A stretch of DNA of 46,331 nt from Aneurinibacillus thermoaerophilus (GCF_900099925.1 NZ_FNDE01000031.1:1-46331); one strand, 5' to 3'; positions 8,147 through 16,641 are shown, numbered from the stretch's first letter. Numbers and translations: made by a program. The notes: generated from the sequence alone by a model not told the origin.

Positions 8147-9487
8147 ATGACGAAAACACGTCTTCTCATGGCGCTTGTGGCTGGCGTGCTGCTTGCCACA
8201 GGCATTGCGCAGTATAAAATAGCAATGGCCGGCGAGTTCGTGTTGATGGGGGCGTTTCTAGCGATTACGCTCTATAGAACGGAGTACGGATTGTATTTAT
8301 TCGCTCTCTCGCTTCCCATTCTGACATATCGCCCGCTGTTGGCTCTCATTCTATTACTTGTGCTCATATTGTTCGTAACCAAGCAAAATTATGCGCAGAT
8401 GAAAGCCAATCTAAAAAATCATCTGAATCTAGCTGTATTTTTATTTGTGGCTATTTTGCTTGTCACGGCGCTCACTTCAGTGAACGTTATGGAAAGTTTA
8501 ACCCAATTTTTACTTTATTATTTTGTAAGTTTCGTGCTTTATTTGCTGCTTGTCATGAAGGTAGATTCGCGGGATGTGCTGTACCGCTTTATCGTCTGCC
8601 TGATCATCTCGGCAAGCCTCGTTTCGCTCTATGGTATATACCAATATTTCTTTACGATTGACTATACGAAAGCCGCGTGGATCGATGTAAGCAAAAACGA
8701 AGGCGCAAAACGAATTTGGGCTACGTTCGAAAACCCGAACCTATTCGTTCAATATTTGATTATGATTTTGCCGTTCAATTTTGCGCTCATTTTTTATGCG
8801 AAAACATGGGGCAACCGTATCTTATTTTCCCTTCAATTTGTACTCATTGCGCTTGCCGCATTCTTAACGTTGTCACGCGGCGGCTGGGTTGCCATGTTCG
8901 TAGCTTTAGTGATTGTTGCTACGATGATTAACCGTCGTCTGCTGGTTATAGGCTTAATTGCCGCAGCCATTAGCGTAAACTATTTGCCTGACTCGATTAT
9001 TGACCGGATTCAAACAATTGTAAAGCCGAAAACCGACTCTTCAAGCGATTTCCGACTGCAAATTTGGAAAGCGGCTGTACCTATGGTTAAAGATTATTGG
9101 GTAACCGGGATCGGTTCTGACTTAACGACATTCAAAAAAGTATACGCTGATTACATGATGCCTGGCGTGCGTGCCAACCATCTTCACAATATTTATTTGA
9201 TGAACTTTGTAACCGGAGGGATTTTGACCATTCTCCTGCTCTTCTATATGTTTTACCAGAGCTTGCGAACCGCGGTCGTTACTTTGTTCATAAATGACAA
9301 AAAAGACAGTCTGCTTTCTTATGTCGTCAAAGGGGGGATCGCCGCGGTTATCGCGATTGGCACCGCCGGTTTGACGGAAGATGTTTGGCACCAATACCGT
9401 GTAGACTTCATGTTCTGGATCGTACTTGCGATTTTGTCTGCTGCCTATAATTTAGCGCGTGCAAGGGAGGAACAACCGGAAAAATGA
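8147..9487 (+). CDS. O-antigen ligase / polymerase-like membrane protein
   Basis: Polytopic protein of the Wzy/WaaL superfamily (PF04932), which polymerises or transfers lipid-linked glycans on the outer membrane face. The 446-aa protein has about 12 membrane segments. The hallmark large outside loop has ATFENPNLFVQYLIMILP before it, LTLSRGGWVAM, and the downstream VTGIGSDLTTFKKVY and HLHNIYL. An ATG with GGGAG upstream was taken. In a Gram-positive this type of protein usually builds secondary wall polymer or exopolysaccharide, or links it to its carrier. The stop overlaps the next glycosyltransferase by 4 bp (ATGA), so the two are coupled. Confidence 0.87.
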   Translation: MTKTRLLMALVAGVLLATGIAQYKIAMAGEFVLMGAFLAITLYRTEYGLYLFALSLPILTYRPLLALILLLVLILFVTKQNYAQMKANLKNHLNLAVFLFVAILLVTALTSVNVMESLTQFLLYYFVSFVLYLLLVMKVDSRDVLYRFIVCLIISASLVSLYGIYQYFFTIDYTKAAWIDVSKNEGAKRIWATFENPNLFVQYLIMILPFNFALIFYAKTWGNRILFSLQFVLIALAAFLTLSRGGWVAMFVALVIVATMINRRLLVIGLIAAAISVNYLPDSIIDRIQTIVKPKTDSSSDFRLQIWKAAVPMVKDYWVTGIGSDLTTFKKVYADYMMPGVRANHLHNIYLMNFVTGGILTILLLFYMFYQSLRTAVVTLFINDKKDSLLSYVVKGGIAAVIAIGTAGLTEDVWHQYRVDFMFWIVLAILSAAYNLARAREEQPEK

Positions 9488-10542
9488 GAAAAACAAAGTC
9501 AATTGCCGAGATCGGTGTCTATCCCCCCCCAGCCGGGGGGATTTCTGTTCATGTGGAACGTCTGTGCGATACGCTTGAACAGAAGCAAATTCCTTTTATC
9601 ATCTACGACGGCAATGGAGAAAACGGAGAAAAAAAGCGGGCCGTTGTGCCGATTCCAGAGATTGAAAAATGGGCATGGAAGTACTTGTGGCAAAAAAACG
9701 AAGACATCATCCATAATCATTTCTTGCGCTGGCAAATACGCTTTACGCTGTCCCTGTTAAAACTCAAAGGCAAAAAGATCGTTCATACCGTTCACAGTTT
9801 GCGCAATGATGGCACACAACTGGGACTTGCGCAAAAGGTAATGGTGTTTCTTACCGGCCTGCTGTCAGATCATTTTGTGGCCGTAAGCGAAGAAGTGAAA
9901 GAAAAGCTGCTGGAGCTACGCATTCCAGAACGGAAGATCTCCGTCATTCCGGCGTTCATTCCGCCAACCACTGACCTAGAAAGCGATATAAAAAAAATTC
10001 CCGACTATGTGCTGAAAACATTCACTAAATACCCGCAGGTAATTGTTGCAAACGGTGGCGTAGGCAATCTTTATAATGGCGAAGAATTATACGGCCTTGA
10101 TTTATGCATTGACATGTTTACTAAATTGGCGCGTGAAAATAAGAAGCTGGCGTTCGTATATTGCATCACACATATAGGGGAGCAGGCCTTGCTGGAACAA
10201 TATACGGAACGTATCGCGGCGCATGGCCTCGAAGAAAGGTTCTTGCTGGTGCAAGAGAAAATCCCGTTCTATCCGCTTATTCAAAAAGCCACACTATTCG
10301 TTCGGCCGACCGCGAGTGACGGAGATGCCATATCCCTAAGAGAAGCGATATATCTTGGTACACCAGCGATCGCAAGCGATGTAGTCAAACGCCCGAACGG
10401 TGTCATTACATTTGTCAACCGCGATGCAGATGATTTTACAAAAACGTGCCGTGAAGTGCTGTACGCACCACCTACCGATTTGCTTCAGTACAGGCAAGAA
10501 CAAGAGCGATACGTAGAGCAACTGCTTGATATCTTGCTATAA
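9484..10542 (+). CDS. GT4-family glycosyltransferase, last gene of the operon
   Basis: A 352-aa GT-B enzyme. The N-terminus has YPPPAGGISVHVERL (a GGI/GGV nucleotide-loop variant common in GT4) and HNHFLRWQI. The acceptor-domain end is HTVHSLRNDG, and the donor domain has RPTASDGDAISLREAIYLG in the position of the E-x7-E motif. Here the first acidic position is Asp in SDGDA, and the second is the Glu of REAI. The C-terminus is shorter than average. The start overlaps the polymerase stop by 4 bp. The product probably adds one sugar of the repeat unit whose polymerisation the upstream gene performs. Confidence 0.85.
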   Translation: MRKTKSIAEIGVYPPPAGGISVHVERLCDTLEQKQIPFIIYDGNGENGEKKRAVVPIPEIEKWAWKYLWQKNEDIIHNHFLRWQIRFTLSLLKLKGKKIVHTVHSLRNDGTQLGLAQKVMVFLTGLLSDHFVAVSEEVKEKLLELRIPERKISVIPAFIPPTTDLESDIKKIPDYVLKTFTKYPQVIVANGGVGNLYNGEELYGLDLCIDMFTKLARENKKLAFVYCITHIGEQALLEQYTERIAAHGLEERFLLVQEKIPFYPLIQKATLFVRPTASDGDAISLREAIYLGTPAIASDVVKRPNGVITFVNRDADDFTKTCREVLYAPPTDLLQYRQEQERYVEQLLDILL

Positions 10543-10890
10543 CAACATCCGCCTTTTCTTCCTCGACTTCGTTGATTTTCTACGAGGATGCGTTATCTGT
10601 CGATACCGCTTCAGCAAAAGTGGCGACCGCTTTTTCACTTTTACAGAAAATGCTGCCCTTCATCCCACGATGAAAACCGTGGAATGAAGGGCGACGTTGC
10701 TCGGGAATCCCTTCATGGGGATGCTTAGAGCAACCATTTCCTGTAGAATCAAATTCCATGAGCAGTGCTCATCCTACTGGTCACATGTTCCTGTGGATGT
10801 CATGGTATGAGGTTCTGGTAGCGAGCGGAAACGGACTGCGGACGCTAACGACCCAAGAATCCCGCGTCTTCAGCTGTGTGGAGCTTCAAT
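10543..10890. other. Non-coding gap filled mostly by an IS605-end relic
   Basis: This gap of about 350 bp has no supported ORF. The first 100 bases hold two small inverted repeats (CCTCG/CGAGG near 10574-10595, and AAAAGTG/CACTTTT near 10616-10643) without a clear T tract. They may form a weak terminator for the polysaccharide operon. The remainder is the structured element described separately. Confidence 0.6.
10651..10889 (+). ncRNA. Orphan IS200/IS605-type right end with omega-RNA-like fold
   Basis: A chain of nested hairpins is visible. The first pairs 10655-10663 with 10684-10692 (9 bp) plus CCACG/CGTGG. The next is GTTGCTC/GAGCAAC (10696-10702 / 10728-10734) enclosing ATCCC/GGGAT. ATGAGC/GCTCAT (10758-10763 / 10767-10772) follows. 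Long-range arms AGAATC/GGTTCT (10745-10750 / 10811-10816) and CCATG/CATGG close the domain. The tail is GCTAACGACCCAAGAATCCC, then a terminal hairpin and the 3' end TTCAA. This layout and the TCAA terminus match the right end of IS200/IS605 elements, where the TnpB guide (omega) RNA is encoded. No tnpA or tnpB is nearby. The end lies one base from the MocR stop codon. Confidence 0.6.
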
Positions 10891-12357
10891 TTATTGCTTT
10901 TTCCGTCCGGCTTCGATAAGCAAACGAGCCAGTCTGCGGACACCTTCCTCAAACTCCGCCGGCGACGCGTAAGCGTAAGAAATCCGCAACCGCTCCCTTT
11001 CTCCAGGATCATAAATATTTCCCGGGTTTAACAGAACACCCTGCCTGAGCGCAGATTCGAACAACTTTTGAAGCGGCGGTGCTATGAGAAGGCGCAACCA
11101 GACGTAGAAACCACCGGCTGGCGCTTCCCAATCGGCCAGCCCTTTCATATATTTTTCAAGAACTGTAAGCGCCATTTCTCGCCGTGTTCTTAACTGTTCA
11201 CGAATACGTGTAAGATGCTCCCCATATAATCCGCTTGTTAACCATTCTTTTGCCACCCACTGTGACAACGAGCTCGAACCGTAATCGGTTTGCATTTTAA
11301 TATCGGCCAGCCTCCGAATTACCGGCTCCGGTCCGATAATCCACCCGATTCTCAATCCGGGGCTCAGCGTTTTCGAAAGGCTGCCTATATAAAGGACAAG
11401 CCCGTTTTTATCGCGCGCTTTCAACGACGCTGGCGGTTTTTCATCCAACCAAAGTTCCCCGTAAACATCGTCCTCGATAATAGGCAATCGTTCATGTTCA
11501 CAGGATAGCATAAGCTGCTGCCTTGCTTCTTCCGACATTACTTTTCCGGTCGGATTGTGAAAAGAAGGAATCGTATATAATAAAGCCGCTTCGTGTTTGT
11601 GCTTATAATGTGACAAACGCGCTGGAATCATTTCCGGCTTTTTGATTTCCGGGATACCAGCAAGTCTTATCCCTGCCGACTGAAAAACACGCATGGAACA
11701 AAGGTAAGAAGGTTTCTCAAGCAAAATGGCTGAGCCGCGAGGCAATAAACCGATCGAAATGAAGTGCAGCGCCTGAAGCGCGCCGGACACGATGAGAATC
11801 GCAGAAGGCGAAGCCTGTATGCCAAATAGGCGTACGTGCTGACTCACGGCTTCCCTGAGCTCATATAACCCCAAAGGCTCCTCATATCCCAACGGTCTCA
11901 TTACTCTCGCCGTTCTTTCCAATACAAGCGCCATCATTTCAGAGGGAAACATGTCCGGCGACATCTCTCCCGTGCCAAGCCGAATCGTTCCTGGGACAAA
12001 CTCTGCTTCATTGATCCGTTGAATCATGGAAAGATTCGGCCGATGTGCCCCGGCCTCGACGTACGCTCGCCAATCCGGGGGAGCGGAGGCCGCCAGCAGC
12101 GTCCATGTATTATTTATAACCCTTGTTCCACTTCCCCTTTTTCCTTCGATTAATCCTTCTGCCGCCAATTCAGCAAACGCGTTCGTTACTGTGCTTCGGT
12201 TGACGCCAAACTGCTCCGCCAACGTTCGTTCCGGCGGAATTTTATAACCTATGGGCCACTCTCCACGTGCGATTTTTCCCCTTATATAGTGGATAATTTG
12301 CTTGTATAGAGGAACACCGCTTTGTCCATCCGGTTTCCACTCCACATTTTTCATCAT
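10891..12357 (-). CDS. MocR-type GntR regulator with aminotransferase domain
   Basis: Transcription factor joining a winged-helix GntR domain (about residues 1-75, PLYKQIIHYIRGKIARGEW and VNRSTVTNAFAEL) to a fold-type I aminotransferase domain that binds PLP. The PLP lysine is K329 in GSLSKTLSPGLRIGW. About 488 aa, normal for MocR. The start at 12357 follows AAGGAG; the open frame extends 20 codons further upstream without a ribosome site. It is divergent from a LysE exporter, an arrangement typical of a MocR protein controlling an amino-acid exporter or a PLP/amino-acid gene, so it probably regulates lysE and itself. Its stop codon abuts the omega-RNA-like element. Confidence 0.9.
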   Translation of the reverse strand: MMKNVEWKPDGQSGVPLYKQIIHYIRGKIARGEWPIGYKIPPERTLAEQFGVNRSTVTNAFAELAAEGLIEGKRGSGTRVINNTWTLLAASAPPDWRAYVEAGAHRPNLSMIQRINEAEFVPGTIRLGTGEMSPDMFPSEMMALVLERTARVMRPLGYEEPLGLYELREAVSQHVRLFGIQASPSAILIVSGALQALHFISIGLLPRGSAILLEKPSYLCSMRVFQSAGIRLAGIPEIKKPEMIPARLSHYKHKHEAALLYTIPSFHNPTGKVMSEEARQQLMLSCEHERLPIIEDDVYGELWLDEKPPASLKARDKNGLVLYIGSLSKTLSPGLRIGWIIGPEPVIRRLADIKMQTDYGSSSLSQWVAKEWLTSGLYGEHLTRIREQLRTRREMALTVLEKYMKGLADWEAPAGGFYVWLRLLIAPPLQKLFESALRQGVLLNPGNIYDPGERERLRISYAYASPAEFEEGVRRLARLLIEAGRKKQ

Positions 12358-12423
12358 GCTCTTCTCCTTCTTCTTCTCGCTGCGGCACACAATTGGCCGG
12401 CTCCTGTTTGCTTTCATTGGCTG

Positions 12424-12452
12424 GAGACACCTTTTGCTTAAGCCTATATAAT
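12424..12452 (+). promoter_or_regulatory. Candidate promoter of lysE
   Basis: GAGACA (12424-12429), a 17-bp spacer and a perfect TATAAT (12447-12452) precede the exporter. The box lies in the 131-bp divergent region where MocR would be expected to bind. Confidence 0.5.
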
Positions 12453-12488
12453 CAAATTATCATATTTCAAAGGAAGGTGAAGAAAGAC

Positions 12489-13103
12489 GTGTTACAAGCA
12501 TTCTTACACGGAATGCTTCTAGCGTTTGGGCTCATTCTGCCGCTAGGGGCACAAAATGTTTTCGTATTTACGCAAGGAGCGACCCAGCCTTCGCTTGTGC
12601 GAGCATTACCGGTTATACTGACGGCTTCTCTCTGCGACACTCTTCTGATTGTACTGGCGGTGCTGGGCGTCTCCCTTATCGTGCTTACATTCAGTTGGTT
12701 AAAAACACTTCTGTTTGCGGCAGGTATTCTTTTTCTATTGTATATAGGATGGATTACATGGCGAAGTGACAGCCATATAAAAAACGGCGAACAGATGAGT
12801 CTGCCGCCGAAAAAACAAATCATGTTCGCCGTCTCCGTATCGCTGTTAAATCCGCACGCCATTCTTGACACGATCGGTGTTATCGGTACAAGTTCACTCG
12901 GATATACAGGCGGAGAAAAATGGGCGTTCACTCTTTCTTGTATTCTGATCTCTTACCTCTGGTTTTTCAGCCTAGCCATCGCTGGCCGTATTCTCGGAAC
13001 GTTTGATAAAACAGGGCGCTGGATGAAAGCGGTAAACCGCATATCCGCGTTGCTCATCTGGGGTGTTGCCTGCTATATGGCTATACAATTGCTTACCATT
13101 TAG
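12489..13103 (+). CDS. LysE/ArgO-family amino-acid exporter
   Basis: Inner-membrane exporter of the LysE superfamily, about 204 aa with six hydrophobic segments. The N-terminal signature GMLLAFGLILPLGAQNVFVF matches the LysE/ArgO branch, and SLLNPHAILDTIG is the conserved mid-protein motif. I chose GTG 12489, with AAGGAAGGTGA upstream; the longer reading from 12393 adds 32 non-membrane residues and has no ribosome site. The substrate is probably a basic amino acid, by family. The 3' end overlaps the convergent glycosyltransferase gene by 11 bp. The divergent MocR regulator is the likely sensor. Confidence 0.88.
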   Translation: MLQAFLHGMLLAFGLILPLGAQNVFVFTQGATQPSLVRALPVILTASLCDTLLIVLAVLGVSLIVLTFSWLKTLLFAAGILFLLYIGWITWRSDSHIKNGEQMSLPPKKQIMFAVSVSLLNPHAILDTIGVIGTSSLGYTGGEKWAFTLSCILISYLWFFSLAIAGRILGTFDKTGRWMKAVNRISALLIWGVACYMAIQLLTI

Positions 13104-14475
13104 CCGCAAGCAGCTCTTCCATCAGTTCGCCCAGCATCCGCGCTTGTACTTGACGGTTGTAAATCGCCAGATCCCCGTCTTCGGCGCGCCGCAGAATCTC
13201 GCCAGCCCGATCCGCCTGGCAACCAGGGTTTTCTTTCCATTGTTCATACATACGCAAAAACGCCTGCTTAATCTCATCTTTATTGAGCGGGTTTACCACT
13301 TCGCCTAAATGAAACTTGCGGATAATCTTCGTCGATTCGCCTTCGACGGACAGCGCCAAAATTGGGTGCCCGATGGCCATGTATTCGTATAGCTTGCCCG
13401 GAATGTATACACCGGAACCGGGAGCGGTATCCCCGATCAGCATGAGCACATCGGCCCCTTTCATCATTTCCAGCGCTTTTTTATGCGGAAGATTTCCTTG
13501 GATGTCCACGATGTCCTCCAGGCCGAGCCGCCGCACACAATCAATATTATCGCTGTACCCCGGATAATCGAACACCCCGGCAAAGCGCAGCACAATGCTG
13601 GCACGATCCACTTTCCCCTCCTGAATAAGTTCAGCAACCGCCTGCAATAAAAGGCGTGGATTCCGCTCTTTATAGAAGATGCCGGGGTATGCAAGCGTAA
13701 ATTTCCCGTCTTCAGGCGGCGTAGCAATATCCAGGTAATCATTAGGATCGAATCCGTTATGAATAACCTCCATACGCTTGATTTCCTTACCAAACTTCTT
13801 CATAAAGTTCTCGGCGAATCCGTGTGTCACTGTCGTAATCGCATCCGCTTCTGCCATAACGCTACGCTCCATCCTTTCTTCCCATGCTTCGCGCCACGCC
13901 ACCCCGGAACGATGCATGTTCTGTGTCCACGGATCGCGGAAATCAGCAATCCACACAACGCCTGTCTTTCGCTTCAAGCTGCGACCTACCAGATGATTTG
14001 TGTACGGCCCGGATGTGGAAAACATGATCGGAATATTATGTTTTTTGATCACTTCTTCCCCCAGCTTCACCGCAAACGGCATCCAGCCAATCATATCATC
14101 AGGAATCATTAACGTGTTTTTAATTTTTTTCAGCATCGGCACAACTTTCTGCCTTACCGCCTGCCTCAGTCCTTCGCCCGTTTTAACCGCCGCTGCTTCC
14201 TGACTCCTATCGCGTTTTGGAGATTCTTTCTGCGGCGGGCGCATCTTTTGCACCGGATTCCACTCTTGCGCTCGATGTATGATAACGTTCTCCGGAAGCT
14301 GACGCAAAAGGGAATCATCCCGTGTTGCATAGTATGTATCATCCACGGTCAGCACGTGTACTTCCCAGCCATCCTCGGCCAGGTATTTTGCCATTTTGAG
14401 GGCACGGGGCACTCCGCCGCCGCCAATGGGCGGAAAGAGATACGCCACCAGCAACATTTTTCTGCTCGCCTTCAT
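13093..14475 (-). CDS. Glycosyltransferase, GT4 type with WbuB-like N-terminus
   Basis: About 461 aa. The N-terminal domain starts MKASRKMLLVAYLFPPIGGG followed by GVPRALKMAKYLAEDGWEVH. The donor half has TLAYPGIFYKERNP, VDIQGNLPHKKALEMMKGAD and PGKLYEYMAIGHPILAL, which replaces the classic E-x7-E with KLYEYMA. That variant is usual in glycosyltransferases resembling WbuB/capsule enzymes. A basic, Pro/Lys-rich insert lies near residues 80-100. Start ATG 14475 has AAAGGA nine bases upstream; an in-frame ATG six codons earlier lacks one. It is separated from the upstream dehydrogenase gene by a terminator-like hairpin, so it may have its own promoter. Probably part of the surface-polymer locus. 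Confidence 0.82.
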   Translation of the reverse strand: MKASRKMLLVAYLFPPIGGGGVPRALKMAKYLAEDGWEVHVLTVDDTYYATRDDSLLRQLPENVIIHRAQEWNPVQKMRPPQKESPKRDRSQEAAAVKTGEGLRQAVRQKVVPMLKKIKNTLMIPDDMIGWMPFAVKLGEEVIKKHNIPIMFSTSGPYTNHLVGRSLKRKTGVVWIADFRDPWTQNMHRSGVAWREAWEERMERSVMAEADAITTVTHGFAENFMKKFGKEIKRMEVIHNGFDPNDYLDIATPPEDGKFTLAYPGIFYKERNPRLLLQAVAELIQEGKVDRASIVLRFAGVFDYPGYSDNIDCVRRLGLEDIVDIQGNLPHKKALEMMKGADVLMLIGDTAPGSGVYIPGKLYEYMAIGHPILALSVEGESTKIIRKFHLGEVVNPLNKDEIKQAFLRMYEQWKENPGCQADRAGEILRRAEDGDLAIYNRQVQARMLGELMEELLAAKW

Positions 14476-14498
14476 TCCGAAACATCCTTTCATATAGG

Positions 14499-14582
14499 AA
14501 AAACTCGCGGGCGTTGCCGCTCGTCCTTTTTCCTCAAAAAAGTACGGGCGGGCACGCTCTGCGAGTTTTTTTCAGTCAAAAT
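14499..14582. terminator. Long bidirectional terminator between UDP-sugar dehydrogenase and GT genes
   Basis: Arms AACTCGC / GCGAGTT (14502-14508 / 14571-14577) close an extended imperfect stem (GGCGTTGCC paired with GGCACGC) with A tracts on the left and T tracts on the right. It would terminate the dehydrogenase message on the minus strand; the plus direction also ends in seven Ts. Confidence 0.6.
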
Positions 14583-14611
14583 AAAGGAAACCGTGTCTTA
14601 TACCCCATTTC

Positions 14612-15907
14612 CTAAATACGAACTAGCACCGCTTTTTCCGCTACGCCGCGTGGCACGCGGTTCTTACTATCTAGAATCACCGGATTATCGTTCATCCACC
14701 CGATAAGTTGGTTCCAATCAATGTCAAGAAATTCCTTCTGCGCAGTAACATAAATGAGCGCATCCGCATCCTCTACCGCTTCCTTCAGGCTGGATGCTTT
14801 ATAATCATACGTTGCTGGTACGGCTGGATCGTACGCCACCACATCCGCACCCGCTTCTTTAAGCAATTGAACGAGGTGGTGCGGCGGGCTAATCCGGTCA
14901 TCATTCGAAAAATCTTTCATTGCAAGACCCAGCACGGTGATTTTACTTGCGGCCAGCGTTTTGCCTTGCTTGTTCAATTCGGCTTCCGCCATGTCCACCA
15001 GAACTTGCGGTACGCTGTCATTAATCTGGCGCGCCATTTCAAGCAGTTTAAGGTCAACCCCCAACTCTTTCGCCTTCGGCAATAGATAATATAAAGCATT
15101 CGGCAGGCAGTAGCCGCCGACGCCCGGGCCCGGTGTCAGCAGATTTACGCGGGTATGCGTATTGGCCACACGGATTAATTCAAACGTATCGATACCCGCT
15201 TTTTCCGCAAAACGGGCAAACTGCTGCACCATCGCAATATTAACATCACGTTGGACGTTTTCGATTACTTTGGACGTTTCCACAACCTTAATGTCAGAAA
15301 TCGTAATTTCCGCTTCCGTCACAAACGCCAATACTTCGCGGGCGCGCTGCGTGCTCGCCTCATTCACGCCGCCTAGCGCAAGCGGCATATGGATAAATTC
15401 TTCGAATGCCCGCCCTTCCGCAATCCGCTCCGATGCATATGCGAGATAAAAATCCTCACCGGCTACAAGCCCGCTCTTTTCAAGCAACGGCTTGACAACT
15501 TCCTCCGTCGTACCCGGAATAACCGTACTGCGGAGAATAACTGTATCCCCTTTTTTCAACACTGCTGCCAGCGATTCGCACGCAGATATCAGGTAATGCA
15601 TCTGCGGATCGCCATTTTTTACCGGGATACCAACAGTAATGATGTAGTTATTTACTCTAGCAGCCGCTTCTTCATAGCTGGTTGTCGCGATAAATCTTCC
15701 AGCCGCAAGCTGATCCTGAAGAATTTGCGCCAGCGATTTACCTTCGAAGTATTCCTGATGGTGGGATTTCCCTCTATTAATTTCTTGCACAAGCACTTCG
15801 CTTATATCAATACCTACTACATTCGCCCCTTTGCGGGCATAGCTTAATGACAACGGCAGGCCGATAAAACCTAGGCCGACAACCGCAATATCCAAAGATT
15901 TTCCCAT
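14612..15907 (-). CDS. UDP-sugar 6-dehydrogenase, WecC/WbpA type
   Basis: NAD-dependent four-electron oxidation of a UDP-sugar (UDP-ManNAc or UDP-GlcNAc) to the uronic acid. The protein has about 431 aa. It has a Rossmann motif, VVGLGFIGLPLS (residues 9-20), the hinge ETSKVIENVQRDVNIAM, and catalytic C267 in GVGGYCLPNA. The GGYC form, in place of GFGGSCFPKD, points to the WecC/WbpA branch rather than UDP-glucose dehydrogenase. The C-terminal domain has TVLGLAMKDFSNDDRISPP. The start at 15907 follows GGAGGAG. Supply of an acetamido-uronic acid would suit secondary wall polymers, such as those with diacetamido-mannuronic acid in Geobacillus. The exact substrate is inference. Confidence 0.88.
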   Translation of the reverse strand: MGKSLDIAVVGLGFIGLPLSLSYARKGANVVGIDISEVLVQEINRGKSHHQEYFEGKSLAQILQDQLAAGRFIATTSYEEAAARVNNYIITVGIPVKNGDPQMHYLISACESLAAVLKKGDTVILRSTVIPGTTEEVVKPLLEKSGLVAGEDFYLAYASERIAEGRAFEEFIHMPLALGGVNEASTQRAREVLAFVTEAEITISDIKVVETSKVIENVQRDVNIAMVQQFARFAEKAGIDTFELIRVANTHTRVNLLTPGPGVGGYCLPNALYYLLPKAKELGVDLKLLEMARQINDSVPQVLVDMAEAELNKQGKTLAASKITVLGLAMKDFSNDDRISPPHHLVQLLKEAGADVVAYDPAVPATYDYKASSLKEAVEDADALIYVTAQKEFLDIDWNQLIGWMNDNPVILDSKNRVPRGVAEKAVLVRI

Positions 15908-16016
15908 GATAATCTCCTCCGACCTCTCGCTATCCAAACATAAACGTAATTATTTTATCACAAACATAAGAAAAGAGCGATCGTTACCTCTCGCCTTTAC
16001 ATCTTCGCTTTATTTA

Positions 16017-16103
16017 TTATTGAAACACCGCAAAATATAGAATGCCGAAAAAAATAAAAAGTAACGCACATAAAGACAAAATCTTGGCCAATCTATCCAG
16101 CAT
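16017..16103 (-). CDS. 28-aa single-span membrane microprotein
   Basis: An AGGAGG site lies eight bases before an ATG. The ORF reads MLDRLAKILSLCALLFIFFG then ILYFAVFQ and ends in two tandem TAA stops. A short basic N-terminus (Arg4, Lys7) is followed by about 20 hydrophobic residues. It lies 68 bp downstream of the DUF350 gene on the same strand. A possible weak hairpin (AGCGA/TCGCT followed by CTTTTC) is seen near 15970-16010. I recognise no family. Confidence 0.55.
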   Translation of the reverse strand: MLDRLAKILSLCALLFIFFGILYFAVFQ

Positions 16104-16171
16104 CCCGATCCCTCCTACGGCATCGTGTTTGTGTCCACAGACACCCTGCCGTTATATATAGGCAAATTGTC

Positions 16172-16579
16172 TCATCGCATAATACTTGCACCGATAACAT
16201 AGGATACGCCTATGGAAATTACCATAGACAATAAGCCAACGGCGCGATTATCAGCTGCAATTTCCTCATCAACTTTGAACATCGGCGTCAAAAACTCAAA
16301 TACGAAATACGCAACAAGCAACAGCAACGAACCATATGAACTCCATAAAAGCGTATGGCCAATGCCTTCCTTATGCTCAATCGAATACCTAATAATGTTA
16401 CAGATTCCAAAAATTTTTCCCCCCGTCGCCATAGCGACTGAAACATTGCCGCGTTTAATCTCGTCCCAATCTTTATATTTGGTGACCATCTCAAATACAG
16501 CCAGAAAAATAATAACTGCAAGCAAGGCGGCAGCGAAATAAGCGGCAGTCAACACGTAAGAATTAGAGAAAATAACCAA
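16172..16579 (-). CDS. yshE: DUF350 membrane protein, YshE-like
   Basis: A 135-aa protein with four membrane segments (about 8-28, 47-62, 75-97, 112-132), matching the DUF350/YjfL group of unknown function. The start is TTG 16579 with a GGAGGAGG site seven bases away. It lies about 100 bp downstream of mutS2, the same neighbour order as mutSB-yshE in B. subtilis, which supports the assignment. A terminator between mutS2 and this gene suggests its own promoter or partial read-through. Confidence 0.8.
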   Translation of the reverse strand: MVIFSNSYVLTAAYFAAALLAVIIFLAVFEMVTKYKDWDEIKRGNVSVAMATGGKIFGICNIIRYSIEHKEGIGHTLLWSSYGSLLLLVAYFVFEFLTPMFKVDEEIAADNRAVGLLSMVISIGVSYVIGASIMR

Positions 16580-16641
16580 CCCTTTCCCTCCTCCACTGTT
16601 AAAAGAATAGTGTCTATTCCTTATTATTTATATATCATACG

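Noticed and set aside
10574-10643. Terminator at the end of the DUF4330 operon
   Set aside because: Two short inverted repeats exist but neither is followed by a T tract, so a terminator could not be called.
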